Origin: Aquimarina sp040786285
GTDB taxonomy: Bacteria; Bacteroidota; Bacteroidia; Flavobacteriales; Flavobacteriaceae
Direction of reading: 5' to 3'
NCBI RefSeq assembly: GCF_040786285.1
Contig: NZ_JBFMKQ010000001.1
Coordinates: forward strand, 620,001 to 684,000
DNA: 64,000 nucleotides
Shown: in pieces, positions 7,575 to 16,013 of the stretch
Position numbering within the stretch: position 1 is the stretch's first letter
Layout of the letters: each line of letters starts with the position of its first letter
Notes under the pieces: model-generated
Seen by the model: only the letters and a program-made list of their open reading frames with translations
Databases searched by the model: none
Told to the model about the DNA's origin: nothing
Position numbers and translations under genes: made by a program

Positions 7575-9908
7575 TTATATTGAAAATTCATCTTCAATAT
7601 TTTCATCTTTCGCATTGCTCTTTTTAAATGCTTCGCAATCCACCTCTATCGTTAATCCCTCTGGTTTTTTGAAAGCTTCTTTAGAAATTTTTAATGTTTT
7701 ATCTGCATAACATTTTTTCATATACAATGCCCAGACTGGTAATGCCATAGTTGCCCCCTGACCATACATCGTAGTAGAAAAGTGTGTTGATCGATCATCA
7801 CCTCCTACCCAAACTCCTGTACAAAGATTTGGAACCATACCCATAAACCAACCATCACTTTGGTTTTGTGTGGTTCCCGTTTTTCCGGCAATAGGGTTAT
7901 CAAATTGGTAAGGATACCCTGTGATTACATTTTTAAAATCATATCGATCCCTTGGCCCTGTACGTAACCTAAGTCCTGATCCAGATTGAGTAACACCTTC
8001 CATTAAATTAACCGTTACAAAAGCTGCTTCTTTACTAATCACATCACGTGTTTCTGGCACAAATTGGTATAAAACCGTGCCGTTTTTATCTTCGATACTT
8101 GTAATCATAACCGGTTTGGTATAGATACCCTGGTTCGCAAAAGTACTATAGGCTCCAACCATTTCTGATAGTTTTAAATCTACCGAACCGAGAGCGATAG
8201 ACGCTACGGGTAAGATATCTGATGCAATACCGGTTTTCTTTGCAAGACGCACTATGGGTTCTGGTCCTATTCTATCCATTAAACGAGCAGAAATTGTATT
8301 TACCGATTTTGCTAAGGCTTCTTTAAGGCTCATATATCCCGTATACTCTGCATCACTATTTTTGGGTGTCCAATCCTTATCTATGACCCCATGAGAACCT
8401 ACAGAAATTGTGATTTGTGATTTTGGTAGGGTATCACATGGTGAAAGCTTTAATTGGTCGATTGCAGTGGCATATACAAAAGGTTTAAATGTTGACCCCA
8501 CTTGCCTTGCTCCTTGATATACATGATCGTACTGAAAGTGCTTATAATTAACCCCTCCCACCCAGGCTTTAACATGACCGGTTTGAGGCTCCATAGACAT
8601 TAATCCGGAACGTAAAAACTTCTTATAGTATAAAATCGAATCTTTTGGAGTCATAATAGTATCAATCTCCCCTTTCCAGCTAAAAATGCTCATCTCGGTC
8701 TTCTCATCAAAAGATTTTCTGATTTCTTTCTCACTCTTACCTTGAGCAAGCATTTTTTTCCTTCTTGCAGAGGTTTTAATACTTCTGTTGAGTATTCTCT
8801 GTACCTCATCTTTAGTTAAATCTCTAAAAGGACTGGTTTTGTTCGTTTTTTCTTGTTTATCAAATTCTTTTTGAAGGTTGGTCATATGCTCTTGCACCGC
8901 CTCTTCTGCATATTTTTGATTTCGCGAATCTATGGTTACGTTAATTCGTAAACCATCTCTATAGATATCAAAATATTCGGTTTCGCCTTCTTCATTTTCA
9001 CCTTTTGGATTGTTTTTTACCCAATTAGACATCCAACTTCTTACATATTCTCTAAAATAGGTTGCGGTACCATCTTTATGCCCTTCGGGAGAATAATCTA
9101 ATTTTAGCGGTAATTGCTTTAAACTATCACGTTCTTTTTCATTAAGATAGCCATACTTCTCCATCTGATTAAGAACTACATCTCTCCTGGTTTTTACCAT
9201 TTCTGGTCTGCGCAATGGATTAAAAAGCGATGAGTTTTTAAGCATTCCGACCAAAACGGCTGCTTCTTCTTTTTTAAGGTCTTTAGGGCTTTTACCAAAA
9301 TAAATTCTAGATGCAGAGCTTATCCCAATAGCTTGGTTTAAGAAATCGTACTTATTAAGGTACATGGTTATGATTTCATTTTTAGTGTATTGTCTTTCTA
9401 ATCGAGTTGCAATCACCCATTCCTTTAATTTTTGTTCAAAACGTTCCCAAATATTTTTAGACCCTCCGGTAAATAATTGTTTTGATAACTGTTGAGATAT
9501 AGTACTGGCTCCCCCCTTACTTCCTAGAAAAATAAATGCTCTTATCGTTCCTCTGGCATCAATACCCGAATGGTCATAATACCTTGCATCTTCGGTTGCG
9601 ACTAATGCATCGACTAAATGTTGCGGTAAGTCTTCGTAACTCACTGGAGTACGATTTTCATTGAAAAAAGTTCCTATCTGCACACCATCAGATGAAATCA
9701 CCTGAGTAGCAAGATCATTTTGTGGGTTTTCTAATTCTTCAAACTTGGGCATTTCACCATAAAAGCCCCAGCTAGCGAAAAGAAATAATAAAACAATTAG
9801 AAAAACACCTGATGCAAATGCAATCCAAAAGCCTTTTATAAACTTTATGGTATTAATTCCTGAGGTTTTTGTTCTTTTTTTTGTCGATTTGGGTTTTGCC
9901 TTTGCCAT
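7575..9908 (-). CDS. mrcA: Penicillin-binding protein 1A (bifunctional transglycosylase/transpeptidase)
   Basis: A 777-residue class A PBP. A basic cytoplasmic tail (1-20) precedes the TM segment at about 28-49. The GT51 glycosyltransferase domain has catalytic Glu106 in ATEDARYYDH and the second motif GGASTISQQLSKQLF (132-146). The penicillin-binding transpeptidase domain has Ser472-x-x-Lys475 (GSTFKPF), Ser535-Val-Asn537 and Lys676-Thr-Gly678 (AGKTGTTQNQSDGW). It polymerises and cross-links peptidoglycan at the outer face of the inner membrane. The ATG is 3 bases from the gldH stop codon, so it is the last gene of a ricT-gldH-mrcA operon, an arrangement familiar in Flavobacteriia. Confidence 0.96.
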   Translation of the reverse strand: MAKAKPKSTKKRTKTSGINTIKFIKGFWIAFASGVFLIVLLFLFASWGFYGEMPKFEELENPQNDLATQVISSDGVQIGTFFNENRTPVSYEDLPQHLVDALVATEDARYYDHSGIDARGTIRAFIFLGSKGGASTISQQLSKQLFTGGSKNIWERFEQKLKEWVIATRLERQYTKNEIITMYLNKYDFLNQAIGISSASRIYFGKSPKDLKKEEAAVLVGMLKNSSLFNPLRRPEMVKTRRDVVLNQMEKYGYLNEKERDSLKQLPLKLDYSPEGHKDGTATYFREYVRSWMSNWVKNNPKGENEEGETEYFDIYRDGLRINVTIDSRNQKYAEEAVQEHMTNLQKEFDKQEKTNKTSPFRDLTKDEVQRILNRSIKTSARRKKMLAQGKSEKEIRKSFDEKTEMSIFSWKGEIDTIMTPKDSILYYKKFLRSGLMSMEPQTGHVKAWVGGVNYKHFQYDHVYQGARQVGSTFKPFVYATAIDQLKLSPCDTLPKSQITISVGSHGVIDKDWTPKNSDAEYTGYMSLKEALAKSVNTISARLMDRIGPEPIVRLAKKTGIASDILPVASIALGSVDLKLSEMVGAYSTFANQGIYTKPVMITSIEDKNGTVLYQFVPETRDVISKEAAFVTVNLMEGVTQSGSGLRLRTGPRDRYDFKNVITGYPYQFDNPIAGKTGTTQNQSDGWFMGMVPNLCTGVWVGGDDRSTHFSTTMYGQGATMALPVWALYMKKCYADKTLKISKEAFKKPEGLTIEVDCEAFKKSNAKDENIEDEFSI

Positions 9909-9911
9909 TTT

Positions 9912-10403
9912 TTAAGGGTTTTGCGTAGATTCTATTCTAAATCCAACATCTGTAATTCCTTCTAAAGAATACACTCCATCTACTTCTCCATTCTTTCTCA
10001 TTGCGTGTTCTAAAGTAATACTATATTCTCCGTCTTCTGCAAATTTCACATTTTCTTTATACCATAATTTATTTTCTTTAAGATCAGAAAATCCGGTGCC
10101 TAGCCATTCTCCATTAGGCAAAGCCATTTGATACTCTAAGGTATCTGCAATTACTTTTCCATTCGGAAATTTCATTTCACTGATTAAAAATAAATTACTG
10201 TATCTATACGTGTTATTATTGCGAATATTAATAAATAAATTATACGTTTGGGTACTATCCAGTTTAGGTAATGTGAACCTTATTTTTTCATCTATTTCCC
10301 ATGTATCTGAAACGGTTTGATATTCGTCAAAAACTTGGGTTTCGTCACAAGAAACCAGAATAACACTCATAAAAACTACTATAAAGAACCTAAGCTTTAT
10401 CAT
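9912..10403 (-). CDS. gldH: Gliding motility lipoprotein GldH
   Basis: Start is the ATG at 10403 (163 residues), since MIKLRFFIVVFMSVILVSC is a lipoprotein signal with the lipobox VSC; the longer open frame upstream is the shadow of ricT. The mature protein begins CDETQVFDEYQTV and continues with NLFINIRNNNTYRYSNLFL and NGEWLGTGFSDLKENKLWYKE, hallmarks of GldH. In Flavobacterium johnsoniae GldH is needed for gliding and type IX secretion-linked motility. It is anchored in the envelope. It overlaps the 3' end of ricT by 14 bases and is followed at once by PBP1A, indicating translational coupling. Confidence 0.93.
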   Translation of the reverse strand: MIKLRFFIVVFMSVILVSCDETQVFDEYQTVSDTWEIDEKIRFTLPKLDSTQTYNLFINIRNNNTYRYSNLFLISEMKFPNGKVIADTLEYQMALPNGEWLGTGFSDLKENKLWYKENVKFAEDGEYSITLEHAMRKNGEVDGVYSLEGITDVGFRIESTQNP

Positions 10404-11667
10404 TATTTCTGTTTGAAGATCGACGTTTTTTATTGCGTTGATTATTGGGCTTATTTCTGTTTTTGTTTTCAGAATTTCCTGCTTTTGGTTTGTTTGAAAC
10501 TGTAGTTTGTTTTTCTGTAGACCTTTTATTTGTGTTCTTTCTTCTGTTACGATTTTTTCTCCTTTTACTCCGCTTAGGTTGGTCAAATCGCGTAAGGCTA
10601 TCTTGTCCTACAACGTTCTCAAAATCTGTTTTAGTATCTTCTAATAATTCTGAAGCAAATTCTTCTAAACTCGCAATCTTTTCGTTATTATTATTAGCCG
10701 CAATGATTTCATTTGCGTCTTCTGCCGAAATTTTATGCCAATTCATCCATTCTCCCTCATAAGCATACCAAAGTAGGCCTTTGAAAATATCAATTTTCTG
10801 ACATACTGCGGTTCCTTTTTCGGTTTGAAGTTTTGTTTCTGTCTTCGGAAAATCATTAAGTGCATCTATATATGCATCTAATTCATAATTAAGACAGCAC
10901 TTTAATTTGCCGCATTGACCCGCTAGTTTTTGAGGATTTAATGATAATTGCTGATATCTGGCTGCACTTGTATTTACAGATCTAAAATCGGTAAGCCATG
11001 TAGAGCAGCATAACTCACGCCCACAAGAACCGATACCTCCTAATCTAGCAGCTTCTTGCCTAAAACCAACTTGTCGCATTTCGATACGAGTACTAAACTC
11101 ATGTGCGAATTCTTTTATTAATTGTCTAAAATCTACACGCTCTTCTGCAGTGTAATAGAACGTAGCTTTTGATCCATCCCCTTGAAATTCGATATCAGAA
11201 ATTTTCATTTGAAGCTCTAATCGAATTGCAATCTCTCTTGCCCGAACTTTCATAGCTTCTTCTCGATCTCTTGATTTTTGCCAGATGTCGATATCTTTTT
11301 GAGAGGCTTTTCGGTAGATTTTTTTTACTTCTTCACTATCTACCTCTACCTTTTTCTTTTTCATTTGGATCCTAACCAATTCACCGGTAAGAGATACAAT
11401 TCCCACATCATGACCGGGAGAAGCCTCTGTAGCAACAATATCGCCAATACTTAATGAAAGATTTTCGGTATTTTTGAAGAAGTTTTTTCTTCCGTTTTTA
11501 AATCGTATTTCAACACACGAAAAAGGAACAGCGCCACCAGGGAGTGACATATTTGATAACCAATCAAAAACTGTTAACTTATTACAACCATCTGTACCAC
11601 AGGTACCATTATTCTTGCATCCTTTTGGTTGTCCGTCTTTTCCGGAGGAACAACTACTACAGCCCAT
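10390..11667 (-). CDS. ricT: RicT/PSP1-domain regulatory protein
   Basis: A 425-residue protein with a Cys-rich N-terminus (MGCSSCSS and CGTDGC), then a PSP1 domain about 60-300. The PSP1 domain contains GIGSCGRELCCSTWL and QCGKLKCCLNYELDAY, the cysteine signatures of the RicT (YaaT) family. In Bacillus, RicT is part of an Fe-S cluster-containing RicAFT complex that affects RNA processing; the Bacteroidota role is less known. After about 350 comes a long basic, Arg/Lys/Asn-rich tail (KRRKNRNRRKN), which probably is disordered and may bind nucleic acid. It is the first gene of the operon with gldH and mrcA. Confidence 0.9.
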   Translation of the reverse strand: MGCSSCSSGKDGQPKGCKNNGTCGTDGCNKLTVFDWLSNMSLPGGAVPFSCVEIRFKNGRKNFFKNTENLSLSIGDIVATEASPGHDVGIVSLTGELVRIQMKKKKVEVDSEEVKKIYRKASQKDIDIWQKSRDREEAMKVRAREIAIRLELQMKISDIEFQGDGSKATFYYTAEERVDFRQLIKEFAHEFSTRIEMRQVGFRQEAARLGGIGSCGRELCCSTWLTDFRSVNTSAARYQQLSLNPQKLAGQCGKLKCCLNYELDAYIDALNDFPKTETKLQTEKGTAVCQKIDIFKGLLWYAYEGEWMNWHKISAEDANEIIAANNNNEKIASLEEFASELLEDTKTDFENVVGQDSLTRFDQPKRSKRRKNRNRRKNTNKRSTEKQTTVSNKPKAGNSENKNRNKPNNQRNKKRRSSNRNNDKA

Positions 11668-11818
11668 ATTTTCTTATATATTGAAATTTGTCTGCGATCG
11701 CAATCACAACAAATACGGTTCTTACTAAAGTTAGAAACAAATGATGTCTCTAACTATCTTAATCGTTAAAGATACTATGAAAAAAATTATCTGCCATAGC
11801 ATCTTAGGCATTTTACTT

Positions 11819-12850
11819 TTACTGCTTGTATTTCAGCACTTCAGAACGCCCTTTTTTAAAGATTTTATTACTATTTCCTTTGCCTTTTCTTAGCTCTTTT
11901 TGTTCTTCGTAGGGCAATCGATTTATTTCCATACACTCTGTAGAACAACAATTTTCCATTTTTGTTGCACACTCTTCACATTGTATAAACAAAAGATGAC
12001 AAGCTTCATTCTCGCAATTTACATGGTTATCACAAGGATTTCCACATTGGTGGCAATTAGCAATCACATCCTCTGAGATTCGTTCTGATCGTCTGTGATC
12101 AAAAACAAAATTCTTGCCTAAAAATTTATTCTCTAAACCTTGATCTTCAACTTGCCTTGCATATTCGATGATACCGCCTTCTAACTGAAATACATTTTTA
12201 AAACCCTTGTGTTTATAATATGCACTGGCTTTCTCACAACGGATTCCTCCTGTACAATACATCACAAGCTTTTTGTCTTCTTTATGATCTTTTAGGTCTT
12301 CTTCAATAATATCCAGAGAATCTCTAAACGTATCCACATCGGGAGTAACCGCGCCTTTAAAATGTCCTATTTCGCTCTCATAATGGTTACGCATATCGAC
12401 CAATACCGTATCTGGATCTTCTATAAGCTCATTAAATTTTTGTGCATCTACATGAACCCCTTTATCGGTTACATCAAAAACACCATCATCTAAACCATCT
12501 GCGACGATTTTATTTCGGATTTTAACCTTTAGTTTTAAAAAGGATTTGGCATCCTGTTCTCGGGCAATATTGAGACGTATATTTTCTAAAAAGGAGATGC
12601 TATCCAAATGCTTTTTAAAAGCTTCAAAATTAGGGGCTGGTACTGATAATTGACCATTAATTCCTTCTTTGGCTACATAAATTCGACCCAGAACATCTAA
12701 TTCATCCCAATGGATAAAAAGGTGGTTTCTAAAAATTTCGGTATTTCCGATATGTGCATATTGATAGAAAGATAGCGTAAGGCGATCTGTACCCGCCTCA
12801 TCGATAAGTGCTGCTCTCTCCTTTGCACTTAATTTATTGTACAGTTGCAT
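11819..12850 (-). CDS. trhO: tRNA uridine-34 hydroxylase TrhO (rhodanese-like)
   Basis: The 343-residue protein matches the YceA/TrhO family. An N-terminal acylphosphatase-like domain with WDELDVLGRIYVAKEGINGQ (48-67) is followed by a rhodanese domain whose active Cys is Cys199 in YCTGGIRCEKA. A Cys-rich C-terminal segment (CHQCGNPCDNHVNC and CEECATKMENCC) probably binds metal. TrhO introduces the hydroxyl group of 5-hydroxyuridine at position 34 of tRNAs, using oxygen. It acts in the cytoplasm. The gene stands alone on the minus strand; a large hairpin lies 100 bases upstream. Confidence 0.95.
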   Translation of the reverse strand: MQLYNKLSAKERAALIDEAGTDRLTLSFYQYAHIGNTEIFRNHLFIHWDELDVLGRIYVAKEGINGQLSVPAPNFEAFKKHLDSISFLENIRLNIAREQDAKSFLKLKVKIRNKIVADGLDDGVFDVTDKGVHVDAQKFNELIEDPDTVLVDMRNHYESEIGHFKGAVTPDVDTFRDSLDIIEEDLKDHKEDKKLVMYCTGGIRCEKASAYYKHKGFKNVFQLEGGIIEYARQVEDQGLENKFLGKNFVFDHRRSERISEDVIANCHQCGNPCDNHVNCENEACHLLFIQCEECATKMENCCSTECMEINRLPYEEQKELRKGKGNSNKIFKKGRSEVLKYKQ

Positions 12851-12950
12851 GCTATACTAATGTTATAAGTTAAAAGAAATAGTTTTTTGCAAAAATACAA
12901 ATCGTGCGGTGATATGCAAATACCTTCTTTATTTCTTAAAAGCAGTACAT

Positions 12951-13000
12951 AAAAAAGAAGAAGAGCGTTTCAAAACTTTTGAAACGCTCTTCTTCTTTTT
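12951..13000. terminator. Large symmetrical hairpin, bidirectional terminator
   Basis: An inverted repeat of about 24 bases per arm (AAAAAGAAGAAGAGCGTTTC against GAAACGCTCTTCTTCTTTTT) encloses AAAAcTTTT, which itself pairs. It has A runs on one side and T runs on the other on both strands, so it can stop transcription either way. It lies upstream of trhO, so it probably ends leftward transcripts that begin between it and recA. Confidence 0.8.
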
Positions 13001-13355
13001 CTTAGGTCTTTAGTTAATACTTTGGGGCTATCATTTCGGGGGGTAAATTCGACACTCTCTTTAGTTGGTAGATTTGGGTCTGTAACTAATGTCCTCACAT
13101 CTAATTTAATCCCAGATATTCTAAAAACGAAGTGCTTTTCTTATTATCGTCATAATTGTCAAATCACAAAGTTAATTGAAGATCCTTGTCTTTTAATAAC
13201 AGTACTAATGTACAAAATTATTTAGATAAAATGCAAATAAAATCGATGAAATACACAAATTTTAACAAAAACATGTTAAATGCAGAATATTTAGCATCAT
13301 TATTTAGTATAAAATCAGTGTCTATTACCATTTGTGTTTTAGACTTAAACATCAT

Positions 13356-13391
13356 AAAAAATGCCCTGAATTTACATTCAAGGCATTTTTT
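13356..13391. terminator. Terminator-like hairpin downstream of the 28-codon ORF
   Basis: The arms AAAAATGCCCTGAAT and ATTCAAGGCATTTTT pair with a single mismatch around a 4-base loop. A runs and T runs flank it, so it can work in both directions. It lies 53 bases after the stop codon of the minus-strand micro-ORF 13444-13530, as expected for that gene's terminator. Confidence 0.7.
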
Positions 13392-13443
13392 GGCCAATTC
13401 GTTATTTATTAATTTAATGTATTAAAAAAATAGAATAACGAAG

Positions 13444-13530
13444 CTAGCCTCCTTCGACCATACAATTACTAATTGCAGTAGTTGTACAGCCATCAAGATT
13501 GTGTTTTATGACTCTTTTAAGAAATTTCAT
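13444..13530 (-). CDS. Candidate 28-residue peptide (Cys/Thr/Ser-rich)
   Basis: A minus-strand ATG at 13530 opens 28 codons ending in TAG at 13444-13446. A purine-rich stretch (AGGAAAAGAGAG) lies just upstream and can serve as a ribosome-binding site. The product has a basic N-terminus (MKFLKRVIKHNL) and a C-terminus DGCTTTAISNCMVEGG with two cysteines, three threonines and a serine. This leader-then-core shape resembles ribosomally made modified peptides or small signals, but no modification enzyme or transporter is nearby. A terminator-like hairpin follows, so an independent transcript is plausible. The function is not recognised. Confidence 0.45.
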   Translation of the reverse strand: MKFLKRVIKHNLDGCTTTAISNCMVEGG

Positions 13531-13774
13531 AGTTCACTCTCTTTTCCTAAAATTTGTTCAAGTTTGCTTTCTATGTAGATACTAAAAAAGCAAAAGGGTT
13601 GCGTATTGAGTTTTGAGAACATCATTTTGATATTGAAAAACCAATATAAGTTTACAGCTTTACCAACCCTTATAACATGGTATAGTACCAGCTTGAAGTG
13701 TTGTTAATAACCATTTTAGAATCCATATCGCAACTACAAAAAGAAATAGTACTTTAGCAAAAAGTTAATTATCA

Positions 13775-14812
13775 ATGTCAAATCCCGATATATTTGAACA
13801 ACAAATGAGTACAGAGAAAGACGCAAAATTAAAAGCATTAAAACTTACCTTAGATAAACTAGATAAAACCTACGGAAAAGGTACCGTAATGAAGATGAGC
13901 GACAGTGCCGTTCAGGAAGTAGATGTTATCTCAACGGGATCACTTGGCCTGGATTTAGCATTAGGAGTTGGAGGATACCCGAGAGGTAGAGTTGTTGAGA
14001 TATACGGACCAGAATCTTCTGGTAAAACTACACTTACCTTGCATGCTATCGCGCAAGCTCAAAAAGCAGGAGGTATTGCTGCTTTTATAGATGCAGAACA
14101 TGCTTTTGATCGTTTCTATGCAGAAAAACTAGGTGTAGATATTGATGATTTAATTATTTCTCAGCCTGATCATGGGGAGCAAGCCTTAGAAATTGCTGAT
14201 AACTTAATCCGTTCTGGTGCTATCGATATCATTGTAATTGACTCTGTTGCTGCATTAACACCAAAAAGTGAGATCGAAGGAGAAATGGGAGATTCTAAAA
14301 TGGGTCTTCATGCAAGATTAATGTCACAAGCACTTCGAAAATTAACCAGCTCAATTAGCAAGACCAACTGTACTGTGATTTTTATTAATCAACTTCGTGA
14401 GAAGATTGGAGTGATGTTCGGAAACCCAGAAACTACTACCGGTGGTAATGCATTAAAGTTTTATGCTTCTGTACGTTTAGATATTCGTCGTTCTACACAG
14501 ATAAAAGATAGCAATAGCGAAGTACAAGGAAATAAAACTCGTGTTAAGGTCGTAAAAAACAAAGTCGCACCACCCTTTAGAACCGCCGAATTTGATATTA
14601 TGTATGGAGAAGGTATTTCTAAAAACGGAGAAATCATTGATATTGGCGTAGATTACGAAATTATTAAGAAAAGTGGTTCATGGTTTAGCTATCAGGACAC
14701 TAAATTGGGTCAAGGGCGAGATTCTGTCAAAGCTCTGCTAAATGACAATCCTGAGCTTATGGAAGAACTTGAAGGAAAAATCAAAGAAGCTATAAAAATT
14801 ATAAAAGAATAA
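13775..14812 (+). CDS. recA: Recombinase RecA
   Basis: RecA is unmistakable: Walker A GPESSGKT (78-85), the AAFIDAEHAFD segment, the Walker B region IDIIVIDSVAAL, the L1/L2 loops (GDSKMGLHARLMSQALRK; IGVMFGNPETTTGGNAL) and the C-terminal acidic end. It forms ATP-dependent filaments on single-stranded DNA for recombination and stimulates LexA-type cleavage. The ATG at 13775 gives 345 residues. The next ATG at 13805 (MSTEKDAKLK) gives 335, closer to related RecA proteins, so the true start may be 13805; neither has a strong ribosome-binding site. It is monocistronic and followed by a terminator. Confidence 0.98.
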   Translation: MSNPDIFEQQMSTEKDAKLKALKLTLDKLDKTYGKGTVMKMSDSAVQEVDVISTGSLGLDLALGVGGYPRGRVVEIYGPESSGKTTLTLHAIAQAQKAGGIAAFIDAEHAFDRFYAEKLGVDIDDLIISQPDHGEQALEIADNLIRSGAIDIIVIDSVAALTPKSEIEGEMGDSKMGLHARLMSQALRKLTSSISKTNCTVIFINQLREKIGVMFGNPETTTGGNALKFYASVRLDIRRSTQIKDSNSEVQGNKTRVKVVKNKVAPPFRTAEFDIMYGEGISKNGEIIDIGVDYEIIKKSGSWFSYQDTKLGQGRDSVKALLNDNPELMEELEGKIKEAIKIIKE

Positions 14813-14905
14813 AAGTCCGTCCCTGGATACTCAATTTTTGAATTCATTGCTACGCAACTTTTCAAAACAGAGTTTCATTAATAAAATTTTCTTAATAAAA
14901 GTCTT

Positions 14906-14934
14906 AAAATCCCGAACCTTCGGGATTTTTTTTT
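14906..14934 (+). terminator. recA terminator
   Basis: The stem AAAATCCCGAA / TTCGGGATTTT with a two-base loop is followed by a run of T, 94 bases after the recA stop. This is a standard rho-independent terminator. Confidence 0.88.
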
Positions 14935-15009
14935 ACCTTCTAAGCAACCTTATCTATCTTCAATCATCTAAGTATTAGGTTAATTATGTTATTTCTCAAA
15001 ACCCCAAAT

Positions 15010-15426
15010 ATGAGAATCATAAAAAAAATATTAGCTTTTTTTCTTGTAACTGCCCTTATGGGGTGTTCTGGAGATGATAATACGAATTTCTTTTATGACT
15101 TAGTATCCATTGAAGAAGTTGTGCTTCCTGAGGCATTTAATAGAGGGGAAACCTTTAAAATTACAGTTTCTTACTTTAGACCTTCAGATTGTCACTCTTT
15201 TGCCGGATTTGATTATAATAGATTAGGTAATGAACGTACCGTGGCCGTAGTTAATGTTATCGTCGACCAAGAAAATTGCAGAAATTTAGAAAGGGTAGAT
15301 CTTATTGATGTATCTTTTGATTTTCTTGTTGGACAAGAAGATTCTTATGTTTTTAGATTCTGGCAAGGAAAAAATGAAAATGGAGATAATCAATTTTTAA
15401 CCATAGAAGTACCAGTAGTAGAATAA
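15010..15426 (+). CDS. Small lipoprotein of unknown function
   Basis: The ATG at 15010 is preferred over the one at 14986 because MRIIKKILAFFLVTALMGC is a complete lipoprotein signal with lipobox ALMGC. The mature protein (about 120 residues) begins CSGDDNTN, the Bacteroidota pattern for export to the outer membrane, and has two further Cys (DCHSF, ENCRN) that might form a disulfide. Strands such as GETFKITVSYF and EDSYVFRFW suggest an immunoglobulin-like or beta-sandwich fold. No family is recognised. It lies 32 bases before the ECF sigma gene on the same strand and could be in that unit. Confidence 0.75.
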   Translation: MRIIKKILAFFLVTALMGCSGDDNTNFFYDLVSIEEVVLPEAFNRGETFKITVSYFRPSDCHSFAGFDYNRLGNERTVAVVNVIVDQENCRNLERVDLIDVSFDFLVGQEDSYVFRFWQGKNENGDNQFLTIEVPVVE

Positions 15427-15458
15427 TTATAGGGTATACAAATCAAAAAAAGTTATTA

Positions 15459-16013
15459 GTGGGGTTGGATCAACTCATACATAAGTGTAAGAAAAAAAAC
15501 GGTAAGGCGCAGGAGCAACTGTATAGATTATATAGCAGTAAATTGTTTTCTATCTGTTTAAAATATTCTAGCGATTACCCCAGTGCAGAAGATACTTTGC
15601 AAGATGCCTTTATGACAATTTTTGATAAAATAAATACATACAAAAATAAGGGCTCTTTTGAAGGATGGATAAAACGCGTGACTATAAATACTGCATTGCA
15701 GAAATATAGAAAGCAAAAAGTTTTTGATATTGTAAATGAAGAACAGATTGAAGAGGTTGAAGTTGACGTTGACGAAGAAGAAATTTCGCTGGATTATCTT
15801 CTTAAGATTATACAACAACTACCAGATCGATATCGGTTAGTCTTTACACTTTATGTATTAGACGGCTATTCTCATAAAGAGATTGCAAAAATGCTAGAAA
15901 TATCTATCGGAACATCAAAATCTAATCTGGCTAGAGCACGATATATTTTAAAAGAAAAAATTGAAATCAATCACGAAGAGCGCTATGTTCGATCAATAGA
16001 AGGACAAAGATGA
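15459..16013 (+). CDS. ECF RNA polymerase sigma factor
   Basis: A 184-residue sigma-70 family protein. Region 2 is at about 25-90 (LFSICLKYSSDYPSAEDTLQ and DAFMTIFDKINTYKNKGSFE). Region 4 is at about 120-170 (LPDRYRLVFTLYVLDGYSHK, EIAKMLEISIGTSKSNLARA). The frame starts with GTG at 15459; a TTG at 15465 is an alternative. It is a Bacteroidota ECF factor of the kind linked to envelope proteins. Its last codons overlap the start of the next gene by 4 bases (ATGA), so the two are translationally coupled and that membrane protein is likely its regulator. Confidence 0.9.
   Translation: MGLDQLIHKCKKKNGKAQEQLYRLYSSKLFSICLKYSSDYPSAEDTLQDAFMTIFDKINTYKNKGSFEGWIKRVTINTALQKYRKQKVFDIVNEEQIEEVEVDVDEEEISLDYLLKIIQQLPDRYRLVFTLYVLDGYSHKEIAKMLEISIGTSKSNLARARYILKEKIEINHEERYVRSIEGQR

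Larger units (their letters stand above)
12851..13774. other. Long intergenic region with two terminators and micro-ORFs
   Basis: These 924 bases separate divergent trhO and recA. From left to right they hold: a near-perfect palindromic terminator (12951-13000); an open minus-strand frame of 42 codons with a GTG start (12970-13098) whose reading LVTDPNLPTKESVEF looks protein-like but has no ATG; an AT-rich stretch 13100-13350 with nothing recognised; a second terminator-like hairpin (13356-13391); a 28-codon minus-strand gene candidate (13444-13530); and the recA upstream region. Two terminators in a row without assigned genes imply short transcripts. Confidence 0.5.

Noticed and set aside
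13022..13425. Plus-strand ORFs of 67 and 79 codons in the recA upstream region
   Set aside because: Both cross the second terminator hairpin or lie antisense to the better minus-strand frame, have no ribosome-binding site, and show composition of AT-rich non-coding DNA.
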